A DNA stretch of 64,000 nucleotides from positions 992,001-1,056,000 of the forward strand of contig CAVZIE010000031.1 of NCBI GenBank assembly GCA_963775185.1, written 5' to 3'. A model generated the notes under the pieces. The model ran no database searches, was not told the DNA's origin, and saw nothing but the letters and a program-made list of their open reading frames with translations. Source of the DNA: JAPSGB01 sp963775185 (GTDB lineage: Bacteria > Myxococcota_A > Polyangia > Polyangiales > Polyangiaceae). A program made the position numbers and the translations under genes. Positions 55,101 through 64,000 of the stretch are shown piece by piece. How positions within the stretch are numbered: the stretch's first letter is position 1; each line of letters opens with the position of its first letter.

Positions 55101-55757
55101 TCAGCGCTCGAGGCGCTCGGCGCCCAGCGCCGCGCTGGTCGGCTGGGCCCAGCGTCCTTCGAGGGCGGCGCCGTCGCGGCGGTACAGCATCACGCCAGCG
55201 CCGTGCGGTGCGCGCCCGACGACGAAGGTCCGGCCGTCGAGCACGCCGACGCCCTCGTAGCTCCCGGTGGAGAGCTGCCAGTGGACGCGGAACGTCGGCC
55301 CGGTGGGCGTGATCACCACGTCGCCCGTGTAGCTGGCGCCGGTGCCGGGCGCGTGCGCCGAGACGACGCGGTAGCTGCCGGCGGGGCCCGGCGATCCGGC
55401 GAGCTTCTCGCTGCCGGCGCGCGTCGGCGCGGCCACCGACGCCGAGCGCCCGACGAGCGAGCCGCCGTCCACCGCGTACACGACGACCTCCGCGTCGCGG
55501 TCCGTGCTCCAGCCGACGCCGAGGCGATCACCGCTCTCGAGGCCGACGCCGTGATAGGGCGGCGTGCCGGCGATGGTCCAGTCGAGCAGCAGCGCGTCGC
55601 CGCGGCGCGAGACGGCGACGCGACCGTGGTAGCTGCCCGCGCCGCCCGGGTTCGTCGCCGACGCGATCGTCCAGCTGCCGGTGACGTCGCGCGTCGCCGC
55701 CTTCCGCGGCGTGTTGCACGCGAGCAGCACGAGCGCGACGACCGGCGCCGCCCGCAC
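55101..55757 (-). CDS. Lipoprotein with two homologous beta repeats
   Basis: A 218-residue predicted lipoprotein (VLLACN). The mature part is an internal duplication: GSWTIASATNPGGAGSYHG ... LLLDWTIAGTPPYHGVGL ... VYAVDGGSLVGR and GSYRVVSAHAPGTGASYTG ... FRVHWQLSTGSYEGVGVL ... LYRRDGAALEGRW. Each half is about 90 residues. I do not recognise the family. It starts at GTG 55757, directly abutting the acs stop (TGA-GTG), so expression is linked to acs. Confidence 0.75.
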   Translation of the reverse strand: MRAAPVVALVLLACNTPRKAATRDVTGSWTIASATNPGGAGSYHGRVAVSRRGDALLLDWTIAGTPPYHGVGLESGDRLGVGWSTDRDAEVVVYAVDGGSLVGRSASVAAPTRAGSEKLAGSPGPAGSYRVVSAHAPGTGASYTGDVVITPTGPTFRVHWQLSTGSYEGVGVLDGRTFVVGRAPHGAGVMLYRRDGAALEGRWAQPTSAALGAERLER

Positions 55758-57728
<1,971 letters not shown>

Positions 57729-57797
57729 GATGTCCCCTCGTCCGAAGGATCGTGGACGATCGTCCTACCACGACGAAGGGCGCAGGCGAACCGGCTC

Positions 57798-57817
57798 GGT
57801 TCCGCGCCGGACCGGCA
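57798..57817 (-). repeat. Dispersed GC-rich element, copy 13
   Basis: GGTTCCGCGCCGGACCGGCA. On the reverse strand it begins 16 nt after the stop of the PEGA gene and lies 69 nt upstream of the acs start. Confidence 0.88.
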
Positions 57818-57833
57818 AGAAAATCCAATGCAT

Positions 57834-59357
57834 TCAGCGATGCTTGGGCGCGTCGTCCGGCGTCCACTCGCCCCAGCCGGCGCGCAGGCCGAGGCCGATC
57901 ATCTTGAGGCCGCCGGTGCTCACGCTGTTGTAGGGATCGGTCAGCGTGTCGCCGTGCACGTTGCTGGCGCCGTCGAGGTACGCCGTCACGTTCGCTTCAA
58001 GCAGCACGTGGCCCCAGTTGAACTGTGCGCCGACCTCCAGCATGAAGAACGGATCCCAGCCGCGCGCGGTGGCGTCCTGGTACAGACCGACGAGGTCCGG
58101 GTGCGCGGTCACGTCCGAGCTGCCGTTCTGTTTCGGCTTGTCGTAGACGAGCTCGTGCTGCACCGCGCCCGCGCCGATGGTCGACGTGAAACGCACCTTC
58201 TCCCCGCCGCTCATGATGCGCAATGCGGGCCCGAGGCGAAACGACGACAGCGTGTAGCTGCGCGTGATGTTGTCGCCGCACTCGTGGGACTTCTCGGTCA
58301 CACATGCGTCCTTCACCTGGTGTCGCCCGCCCTCGAGCATCAGCTCCACGCCCACCGGCGTCCACAGCCGGTAGCCGGCGCGCACACCCGCCACCACGCC
58401 GCCGCGCTGCTCCTGCACGCCGCCTTGCTTGATGCCCGACGGTGCGCCGTCGAGGCCCAGGAGGTCGAGCACGGCGAGCCCGTACCAGCCGCGGAGCTGG
58501 CGCGGCGGCGCGTCGTCGGCCTTGTTCGTCTCGCCCGGCGGCAGCGGCCTGAGCGACGCGACCACGTTCTCGGTCTCGCCGAGCTGGATGTTGAGCACCT
58601 GCTCGTAGGTCTTGTAGCCTTGCTTGTAGACCTGCACGTAGTGGCGCCCGGGCTCGAGCGGCCCTCTCCAGCTGTGGAAACCGAGCGCCTTGCCGTCGAT
58701 GGCGATGGCGGCGTCCTTGTCGTCGACCTCGACCGTGACAAACCCCGTGATCGGCGCGAGCGACAAATCGACGGGCACACGCGTCTGCCCGCCGGTGACG
58801 CGGATCGTCTTCGCGACGCGCTGGTAGCCTGGCGCCTCGGCGGCGACGCTGTGCTCGCCGACGTTCAGGCGGATCGCGCCGGCGCGCGCGGCGACGTCCA
58901 CCGGCTTGCCGTCGACGCTGACGCGCGCATCGGCGGGCACGACGCTGATCGTGATCGAGCCGACCAGCGCGCTCAGCTCGTCGACGGCGCTCTGTACGCT
59001 CTTCTTCTGATCTTCGGAGAGCTCCGCGCCGTGCTGCTTCAGCAGCTTCTCGAGCGTGTCGGCCGCCTCCGAATATCGAAACAGCTGCTTCAGGCACAGC
59101 GCGATGTTCTGCAGCGACGACGCGCCGGGCTTGTCTCTGTACGTGGCTTCGAACTCCGCCAGCGCACCGGCGAAGTTCCCGTCCTGGTACAGCTTCACCC
59201 CGAGCTTGAAGTGACGGGTTGCCGCGTCGCCGGCCGCCTCCGGGGCTTGCCGGTCCGGCGCGGTATTATCCGCCTGGGCGCCGGCGCGCCCTGGCACCGC
59301 CAGGATCGCGATCAGCACGAGCCCCGCCACGTACCCGATGCTTCGCCGACCTCGCAT
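57834..59357 (-). CDS. PEGA-domain TPR protein with C-terminal beta-barrel
   Basis: A 507-residue exported protein. A signal peptide (GYVAGLVLIAILAVPGRAGA) precedes a TPR-like helical segment (FKLGVKLYQDGNFAGALAEFEATYRDKP). Two PEGA-like repeats follow (GSITISVVPADARVSVDGKPV and GFVTVEVDDKDAAIAIDGKAL). The last 200 residues are outer membrane barrel-like (YTLSSFRLGPALRIMSGGEKVRFTS, HVLLEANVTAYLDGASNVHG). It probably sits in the outer membrane and senses or scaffolds the surface. The linker after the signal peptide (NTAPDRQAPE) is encoded by a copy of the dispersed element. Confidence 0.82.
   Translation of the reverse strand: MRGRRSIGYVAGLVLIAILAVPGRAGAQADNTAPDRQAPEAAGDAATRHFKLGVKLYQDGNFAGALAEFEATYRDKPGASSLQNIALCLKQLFRYSEAADTLEKLLKQHGAELSEDQKKSVQSAVDELSALVGSITISVVPADARVSVDGKPVDVAARAGAIRLNVGEHSVAAEAPGYQRVAKTIRVTGGQTRVPVDLSLAPITGFVTVEVDDKDAAIAIDGKALGFHSWRGPLEPGRHYVQVYKQGYKTYEQVLNIQLGETENVVASLRPLPPGETNKADDAPPRQLRGWYGLAVLDLLGLDGAPSGIKQGGVQEQRGGVVAGVRAGYRLWTPVGVELMLEGGRHQVKDACVTEKSHECGDNITRSYTLSSFRLGPALRIMSGGEKVRFTSTIGAGAVQHELVYDKPKQNGSSDVTAHPDLVGLYQDATARGWDPFFMLEVGAQFNWGHVLLEANVTAYLDGASNVHGDTLTDPYNSVSTGGLKMIGLGLRAGWGEWTPDDAPKHR
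59248..59265 (+). repeat. Dispersed GC-rich element, copy 14, inside the PEGA gene
   Basis: TGCCGGTCCGGCGCGGTA. Read on the reverse strand it encodes NTAPDRQ just after the signal peptide cleavage site, a position tolerant of insertion. Confidence 0.85.
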
Positions 59358-59414
59358 GCCCGGAAATCCGGCTGCGAGCTTACCTGCCCGGGGGGGCGGG
59401 GCCCAGGCCTGGAT

Positions 59415-60800
59415 TCACGGTCCGGAGGTGTTCAGCTTCAGGCCGCTGGCGACGCCGGTGGACGGCGGCTTCGCGGGGCCGGAGCTGTGGCTGGTCGCCG
59501 GCGGTGGCGGCCGCGTGACGTGCGGCACGCGCTTGTGCGTCGCGATGCCCGGTGGCGTCGCGGCGCGCGCGTCGGTGGCCGCGTCGGCGGTCGCGGGGCC
59601 GGCGTCGGCGGTCGCGGTCGCCGACGGCGCGACGAGATCGTCGGACGTGGCGGGGCGCGCGCTGTTGGTCGCGGGACCGGCCGCCGCACCGGCGTCGGCA
59701 TGTGGCCCGCGCGCCATCAGCAACGCCGTGACCGAGAACGCGCCGAGCGCCGCGACGATCGCGACGACCACGGTACGCCGCGCGTGACCGCGTCCGTCCG
59801 CGTGCGGGTGCACGGCGGTGCCGCCGGCGGTGTGCGCCTCGATGCTCACCGTCGGCTTGCTCGACGCGACGGATTCCGGCGTGCTCGTGAGCAGGTCACG
59901 TCCGCCCGGGCCGCCGGTGCGGACGAGCCCCGGCGCGGCGAGCGCGAGCGCTTCCAGAAACTCCCGGGCGCTCGTGAAGCGCACGTCGCGATCGCGGGCG
60001 AGCGCCTTCGCTATCACCAGCGCGACCGCTTCCGGCACGTCCGGCGCCAGCGTGCGCACGTCCGGCGCGTCCTTGGTGCAGATGTCGATCAGCACCGCCT
60101 CGTACGCGGTGCCGATGTGCGGCGGGCGGCCGGTCAGCGCCTCGAACATGATCGCGCCGAGGCTGAACAGGTCCGTGCGACCGTCGATGTCGGGATACGC
60201 CTGCGCCTGCTCGGGCGACATGTAGAACGCCGTCCCGAGCACGGTGCCGCGGCGTGTGAGCGTGTCCAGCGTCGCGTCCGACCGCGACACCTTCGAGATC
60301 CCGAAGTCGACGATCTTGACGAACATCGGGTCGTCGTCGCGCCGGCACAGGAACACGTTGTCCGGCTTCAGATCGCGGTGGACGATGCCGGCCTGGTGCG
60401 CGCGGTGCAGCGCGCGCAGCACCTGTCCGGCGACGTGGACCACGACGGGCAGATCGAGGCGGCCTTCGCGGCGCATGCGCGCGCGCAGGTCCTCCCCGCT
60501 CAGCAGCTCCATCACCAGGTACGGGCGTCCGTCCTCGGAGCGTCCGGAGTCGAAGATCTGTACGATGTGCGCGCTCTCGACCGCGCTGGCGGCTTCCGCC
60601 TCGCGCTGGAAGCGCGTGACCGCGTCCGAGTCGCGGGTCGCCTCGCGGTCGAGGAACTTCAGCGCGACGCGCTTGCCGATCTGCGTGTTGGTGGCGCGGT
60701 AGACCGCGCCCATCCCACCGCGACCGATGCGATCGTCGATCCGGTATTTGCCGACGGACGCGCCGACCAGCGCGTCGATCTCTTCGTCCGGATCGGTCAT
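59415..60800 (-). CDS. Membrane-anchored Ser/Thr protein kinase (PknB-like)
   Basis: A 461-residue kinase. The complete domain spans residues 16-285: IGRGGMGAVYRA, VALKFL, IVHRDLKPDNVFL, IVDFGISKV and GTAFYMSPEQAQ. The juxtamembrane region is followed by one helix at about 345-365 (VVVAIVAALGAFSVTALLMA) and a Thr/Ala/Pro-rich extracytoplasmic tail. Its phosphothreonine products could be read by the FHA proteins of this window; this is inference from co-occurrence. It is 57 bp downstream of nothing on its own strand except rpsT and is followed by the PEGA gene. Confidence 0.93.
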   Translation of the reverse strand: MTDPDEEIDALVGASVGKYRIDDRIGRGGMGAVYRATNTQIGKRVALKFLDREATRDSDAVTRFQREAEAASAVESAHIVQIFDSGRSEDGRPYLVMELLSGEDLRARMRREGRLDLPVVVHVAGQVLRALHRAHQAGIVHRDLKPDNVFLCRRDDDPMFVKIVDFGISKVSRSDATLDTLTRRGTVLGTAFYMSPEQAQAYPDIDGRTDLFSLGAIMFEALTGRPPHIGTAYEAVLIDICTKDAPDVRTLAPDVPEAVALVIAKALARDRDVRFTSAREFLEALALAAPGLVRTGGPGGRDLLTSTPESVASSKPTVSIEAHTAGGTAVHPHADGRGHARRTVVVAIVAALGAFSVTALLMARGPHADAGAAAGPATNSARPATSDDLVAPSATATADAGPATADAATDARAATPPGIATHKRVPHVTRPPPPATSHSSGPAKPPSTGVASGLKLNTSGP

Positions 60801-60840
60801 CCCGAGCTACGGAGCATCGTAGCACGGTCGCTGCGGGCGG

Positions 60841-60860
60841 CCGGAAAGCCGAGCTTCCGG
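60841..60860 (-). terminator. Hairpin after rpsT
   Basis: CCGGAA (60841-60846) and TTCCGG (60855-60860) enclose an 8-nt loop, four bases after the rpsT stop on the reverse strand. No T-run follows, so the assignment is tentative. Confidence 0.4.
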
Positions 60861-60864
60861 GCGA

Positions 60865-61131
60865 TCAGCCGCTCTTCTGCTTGGCCGCGGCGGCGTCGAT
60901 GCGCGACGTGGTGCGCGACGCCGTCTTCGGGTGCACGACACCCTTGCTGGCAGCGCGCGCAAGCGCCTTCTCGGCGGCCACGGCCAGCTCCTTCGCCGAA
61001 GCGTCGCCGTTGGCGATCGCGGTGCGGGCCTTCTTCACCGCCGTGCGCACTTCGCTGCGGACAGACTTGTTGCGCTCGGTGCGTACCAGGCGTTGGCGGT
61101 TGCGCTTCGCTGCGGAGGGATGGTTCGCCAT
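60865..61131 (-). CDS. rpsT: Ribosomal protein bS20
   Basis: An 88-residue basic protein of the small subunit. MANHPSAAKRNRQRLVRTERNKSVRSEVRTAVKKAR and the end VHPKTASRTTSRID are typical. It is preceded by a 56-codon gene with a three-base gap, which suggests cotranscription. Confidence 0.96.
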   Translation of the reverse strand: MANHPSAAKRNRQRLVRTERNKSVRSEVRTAVKKARTAIANGDASAKELAVAAEKALARAASKGVVHPKTASRTTSRIDAAAAKQKSG

Positions 61132-61134
61132 CGT

Positions 61135-61305
61135 TCAGGATTCCTGTGAGCTCTTGCGCGCGTCGGGCGCCTTCGGGTCGTAACCCTCGGGATGGACCGG
61201 GAACGCCGGCGTGCTGTGCTTCGCGCGCGCGCGCTTCTTGTCGCGTCCGGCGCGGGACTTGTTCATGTTGCGGCGATTTTCGGTCTGCCGGGTGGACGAA
61301 ACCAT
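61135..61305 (-). CDS. Small basic protein of 56 residues encoded upstream of rpsT
   Basis: Reads MVSSTRQTENRRNMNKSRAG, then a very basic stretch (RDKKRARAKH), then TPAFPVHPEGYDPKAPDA and a short tail. It begins at ATG 61305 and stops three bases before the rpsT ATG. The basic N-terminus and the ordered FPVHPEGYDP segment suggest a small RNA- or ribosome-associated protein. I do not know a named family. The codon bias matches the neighbours. Confidence 0.7.
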   Translation of the reverse strand: MVSSTRQTENRRNMNKSRAGRDKKRARAKHSTPAFPVHPEGYDPKAPDARKSSQES

Positions 61306-61401
61306 CTTGATGCCTCGGGAAATACCCTCCGCGACCGCGCGGGGACGCGGAATATGAGCGACCGTCCCCGGATTGTCAACGCGACGCGCGGGGCGCCGGG
61401 G

Positions 61402-62569
61402 TCACGGCCGCACGGGCGTGCGGACCGAGAAGCTCGGGCGCGCGAACCGGTGCACGTGCGCGGCGCGCAGGGCGGAGCTGATGCAGCCCGCCGACGGTGT
61501 GCCGGCCGCTGGGCCGGACACCGACACGCTCTGCACGCGGCCGTCCGAGCCGAACACGATCACCGCCTGGGACGGGGCGTCCTGGCCGGCGACGCAGGCG
61601 CGTGCGCTGCCGAGCACCGAGGCGATGGCGGCGGAGATGTCGCCCGCGGCGGGCTTGTCCGGCACGTTCTCGTGGGCCGCCGGCGTTCCCGGCTCCTCCG
61701 TGTCCTTCGGCGCCGCGGGAGGCTCCGGGGTCTCCTGCAGTGTGATGCTCTCGGCGGGGGCCGCCGTGGGCGCCGTCTCCGGCGCTTTCGCGACGGAGCG
61801 CGCCGGCGCGGCGCCGTGCGCCGCCGGCGCGAGCTCCGCCGCCGGCTTCGGCGCTGCGCCGTTCGGCAGCTGATCGGGCGACAGGACGTTGTCGTCCGCC
61901 TTCGCCTTGTCTTGCGCGGTGGCCGCGGTGACCGCCGGCGCGGTCGCGTTGTTGTTCGTGATCATCAGTGGCGGCTCGCTGCTCTTGCGATTGCCGATCA
62001 TCAGCACCAGTGCGGCCGCCAGCGCGAGCACGGCGATCGCGCCGCCGATGAGCGGGCCATTGTTCGATCGGCGCGGCGCGATCGGCACCGGGGCGGCGGG
62101 CTCCGCGCTCGGTGGCGGCGCCGACGGCGGCGGGATCGACGGCGAAGAGCGACGCGCCGACAAGGTCGCGGCGATCTCGCTCGCGCTGGGCCGGGATCGC
62201 GATGCGAACGACAGGCTCGCGCTCGCGACGTCGTCGTCCGGATCGTCGCGCTTGGCCGTCGCGACGCTCTTGGCAATCTCGGCGAGACTCTTGCCACCGA
62301 TGCCGGGCGTGCTGGTGCGGCCCGGATCGCTCTCCCGCGCGCGCGGCCCGCTCTCCAGCTTGTCGTCGAGAGCGCCCTCGTCGTCGCTCGCCGGCAGCGG
62401 CGCGGCGAGCAGATCGCCTGCGGTGGAGCCGACCTCCATGTTCTGCGATCTTCGCTTGCACGCCTTCAGCCAGCTCGTCCCACGCCGCGTCGTCGCGGGG
62501 CGGGGCCGGCCAGTTCTCGAGCAGGGCCTCGGCGGCCCCAGGCAGGCGCGCGTCGTCTAGCTCGGTCAT
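61402..62569 (-). CDS. Putative membrane partner (anti-sigma) of the ECF sigma factor, apparent frameshift
   Basis: Begins at ATG 62569 overlapping the sigma factor stop (ATGA). The first 43 codons (MTELDDARLPGAAEALLENWP ... GVQAKIAE) and the following frame from 62439 (MEVGSTAGDLLAAPLPAS) are joined by one extra base near 62440 in GCAGAACATGG. A cytoplasmic helical/Arg part is followed by one membrane helix (LIGGAIAVLALAAALVLMIGN), an Ala/Pro-rich linker and a C-terminal AgmX/TonB-like domain (ISAAIASVLGSARACVAGQ, QAVIVFGSDGRVQSVSVSG). Its position and topology are those of an anti-sigma factor. No zinc motif is visible. Confidence 0.7.
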
Positions 62570-63162
62570 GATTGTTTCTCCGCGAGGTCGTCGCCGTAGC
62601 CGCGCTTGCCGAGATACGCGCGGAGCTTCTTCCGCGCCTCGTGCACGCGCCACGCGACGGTTCCTTCCGGACAGCCGAGCACCTCGGCTGTCTCGGCGTG
62701 GCTCAAGCCGTCGACCCCGACCAGCACCAGCGTGGTGCGCAGGGTCTCGCTCAGCTCGTCGATGCCTTCGCAGAGCGCCTTGGCCAGCTCGCGATCCGCG
62801 CTGAGCACGCTCGGGTTGGACAGTGAGCCGCGCCGCTCGACCAACAGACCCTCGATGCGCGGATCGTCCGGCGTCGTCGAGCGACGGGTCTTCTTGCGCG
62901 AGCGGATCGCGTTCAGCGAGAGGTTCACGGCGATGCGATACATCCACGTGAACGGCTCGCTTCGTCCGTCGAACCGGTCGAGCGCCCCGTAGGCGCGTAC
63001 GAAGGTGTCCTGGGTCACGTCTTCGGCTTCCGCGGCATCGCGCAGGAGATGGACGGCCAGGCGGTAGATGCGCTTCTGATGGCGCCGTACCAGAAGGCCG
63101 AAGGCTTCCGCGTCCCCGCTCCGGGCCGCATCCACCAACTCACGATCGCTCTTGTTGGGCAT
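62566..63162 (-). CDS. ECF-family RNA polymerase sigma factor
   Basis: A 198-residue sigma factor. Region 2 reads VDAARSGDAEAFGLLVRRHQKRIYRLAVHLLRDAAEAEDVTQDTFVRAYGALDRFDG with the RpoE-like DVTQDTFVRAY core. Region 4 reads LSETLRTTLVLVGVDGLSHAETAEVLGCPEGTVAWRVHEARKKLR. The start is at ATG 63162. It is cotranslated with the next gene, presumably its anti-sigma factor. A candidate promoter lies 66-95 nt upstream. Confidence 0.93.
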   Translation of the reverse strand: MPNKSDRELVDAARSGDAEAFGLLVRRHQKRIYRLAVHLLRDAAEAEDVTQDTFVRAYGALDRFDGRSEPFTWMYRIAVNLSLNAIRSRKKTRRSTTPDDPRIEGLLVERRGSLSNPSVLSADRELAKALCEGIDELSETLRTTLVLVGVDGLSHAETAEVLGCPEGTVAWRVHEARKKLRAYLGKRGYGDDLAEKQS

Positions 63163-63465
63163 TCCCGTCCGCGTACGTGGAGGGCGCTGTGCCGTCCCGC
63201 ATCGGGCCAAGCCGTCCGCGGTGTGTGAACATAGTGCATTGCCACCCGATTGGACAATCGACGGCGGCCGGCATTGGGCCCGGCGGCCCCGCCGGAAAAC
63301 TTTGCGGTCCTGACGGGTTATGCGCGGGTTTCGGCTCGACCCAGGCTTGGCGGAGCGTCCCTCCGGCCCCATCATCCACCGGGCCGCGCGCCGCGCGGGC
63401 CACCACGGGGGCGCGATCTCTGCTAGTCCCGTGGGCGGATTCGACCCCCTCTTCCGCCACTCTCG
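63163..63465. other. Divergent intergenic region (303 bp)
   Basis: Between the ECF sigma gene (reverse) and the efflux gene (forward). Apart from a possible promoter for the sigma gene, I see no gene or strong structure. Lower-GC part 63220-63330. Confidence 0.6.
63228..63257 (-). promoter_or_regulatory. Candidate sigma-70-like promoter for the ECF operon
   Basis: On the reverse strand, TTGTCC (63252-63257) and TATGTT (63228-63233) are separated by 18 nt, 66 nt upstream of the sigma start. The match to TTGACA/TATAAT is partial. Confidence 0.35.
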
Positions 63466-64000
63466 ATGACACAGGACACCGAAAACGGCACCCAGCCCGG
63501 GCTCGTCTCCGACGCGGTGCGCGGCCTCGAAAAAGAGCTGCGCGCCCAGCAAGGAGGTCGACGCTGGCTCCGGCGCTTGCTGATCCTGGCCGGCCTCGCC
63601 GCTGTCGTCGCGGGTCTGCTGATCTGGCGCAAGAAGACCGAGCCGCCGCCGCCCGCGCGCTTCACCACCGAGAAGCTCGAGTATCGCGACATCCTCGAGC
63701 AGGTGCAGTCCACCGGCACGGTCAAGCCGCTCACGGAGGTGCAGGTCGGCGCGCAGGTGTCCGGGCGCATCGTGGACGTGAAGGTCGACTTCAACAGCAA
63801 GGTCAAGAAGGGCGATCTGCTCGCCGAGATCGACCCGAGCCTGTTCGGGGCGCAGGTCAGCCAGTCGAGCGCCCAGCTCACTGCCGCCAAGGCCAGCGTG
63901 CAGCGCGCCAAGGCGCAACTCGACACGGCGCGCATCGCGCTCGCGCGCCAGAAGAGCCTGGCAGCGGAGAATCTCACGGCCGCGTCGCAGGTCGACCAGG
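63466..64000 (+). CDS. RND-type efflux membrane-fusion protein (runs off the right edge)
   Basis: At least 178 residues. A membrane anchor (LLILAGLAAVVAGLLIWRKK) is followed by the membrane-fusion lipoyl/beta-barrel region (TGTVKPLTEVQVGAQVSGRIVDVKVDFNSKVKKGDLLAEIDPS) and an alpha-hairpin (AQLTAAKASVQRAKAQLDTARIALARQKSLAAENLTAASQVDQ). It resembles MacA/HlyD-family proteins that couple an inner membrane transporter to an outer membrane channel. The C-terminal part is outside the window. Confidence 0.9.
   Translation, partial: MTQDTENGTQPGLVSDAVRGLEKELRAQQGGRRWLRRLLILAGLAAVVAGLLIWRKKTEPPPPARFTTEKLEYRDILEQVQSTGTVKPLTEVQVGAQVSGRIVDVKVDFNSKVKKGDLLAEIDPSLFGAQVSQSSAQLTAAKASVQRAKAQLDTARIALARQKSLAAENLTAASQVDQ

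Overview
The window is GC-rich DNA (about 70% by eye) from what is most probably a member of the Myxococcota. Evidence for that placement: a DUF2330 protein with a MYXO-CTERM-like tail, a MopE-type metal-binding motif in a Cys-rich lipoprotein, Gly/Thr/Ser-rich lipoproteins, a PEGA-domain protein, AgmX-like lipoproteins, a MerR-TPR fusion, several FHA proteins and Hanks-type kinases, and pilB-pilT. The genus cannot be named from the sequence. There is no plasmid or phage backbone, insertion sequence, rRNA, tRNA or CRISPR array.

Layout. 1-6.8 kb: the N-terminal half of BamA (runs off the left edge), an FHA/sigma-54 activator, a nitrilase-family amidohydrolase, a MerR-TPR regulator and small unknown genes. 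7-8.9 kb: an FHA protein fused to a CpaF-like ATPase domain without a recognisable P-loop lysine. 8.9-16.7 kb: a long reverse-strand block yceD-rpmF-fabH-fabD-fabG-acpP-fabF-nrdR-ribD-def (fatty-acid synthesis, ribosome, riboflavin and N-terminal Met processing); plsX is absent from its usual place. 16.7-24.8 kb: a polytopic membrane protein, then a run of exported proteins (DUF4349, cyclophilin, DUF192, Cys-rich lipoproteins) and HMG-CoA lyase. 24.9-29.3 kb: purF and a large TPR membrane protein. 29.3-29.8 kb: a gene-free repeat-filled segment. 29.8-36.7 kb: a porin-like protein, pilT, pilB, and a divergent FHA / mini-ORF / Ser-Thr kinase unit. 36.9-46.9 kb: rhodanese-MoeB, lipoproteins, a PAP2-type enzyme, a zinc-ribbon membrane protein, a Nudix hydrolase with an acyl-CoA dehydrogenase, DUF2330 and a TauE-like permease. 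47-57.7 kb: a penicillin-binding transpeptidase, PilZ, lipoproteins, a short-chain reductase, a nucleotidyltransferase/HAD phosphatase pair, an M20 peptidase, an acetyltransferase and acs. 57.8-64 kb: PEGA protein, Ser/Thr kinase, rpsT with a 56-residue companion, an ECF sigma factor with a probable membrane partner, and the start of an efflux membrane-fusion protein (runs off the right edge).

The most unusual signal is a dispersed element, core TGCCGGTCCGGCGCGGAA, that I count 14 times. It often sits 2-35 nt after stop codons, sometimes as inverted pairs, and twice lies inside open reading frames. The pattern resembles DNA-uptake sequences or REP elements, but no such element is known to me for this lineage. 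A second signal is two perfect long hairpins (27-bp and 25-bp arms) inside coding linkers. A third is a recurrent single-base frameshift (seven apparent sites in six genes), which looks more like assembly error than biology but affects annotation.
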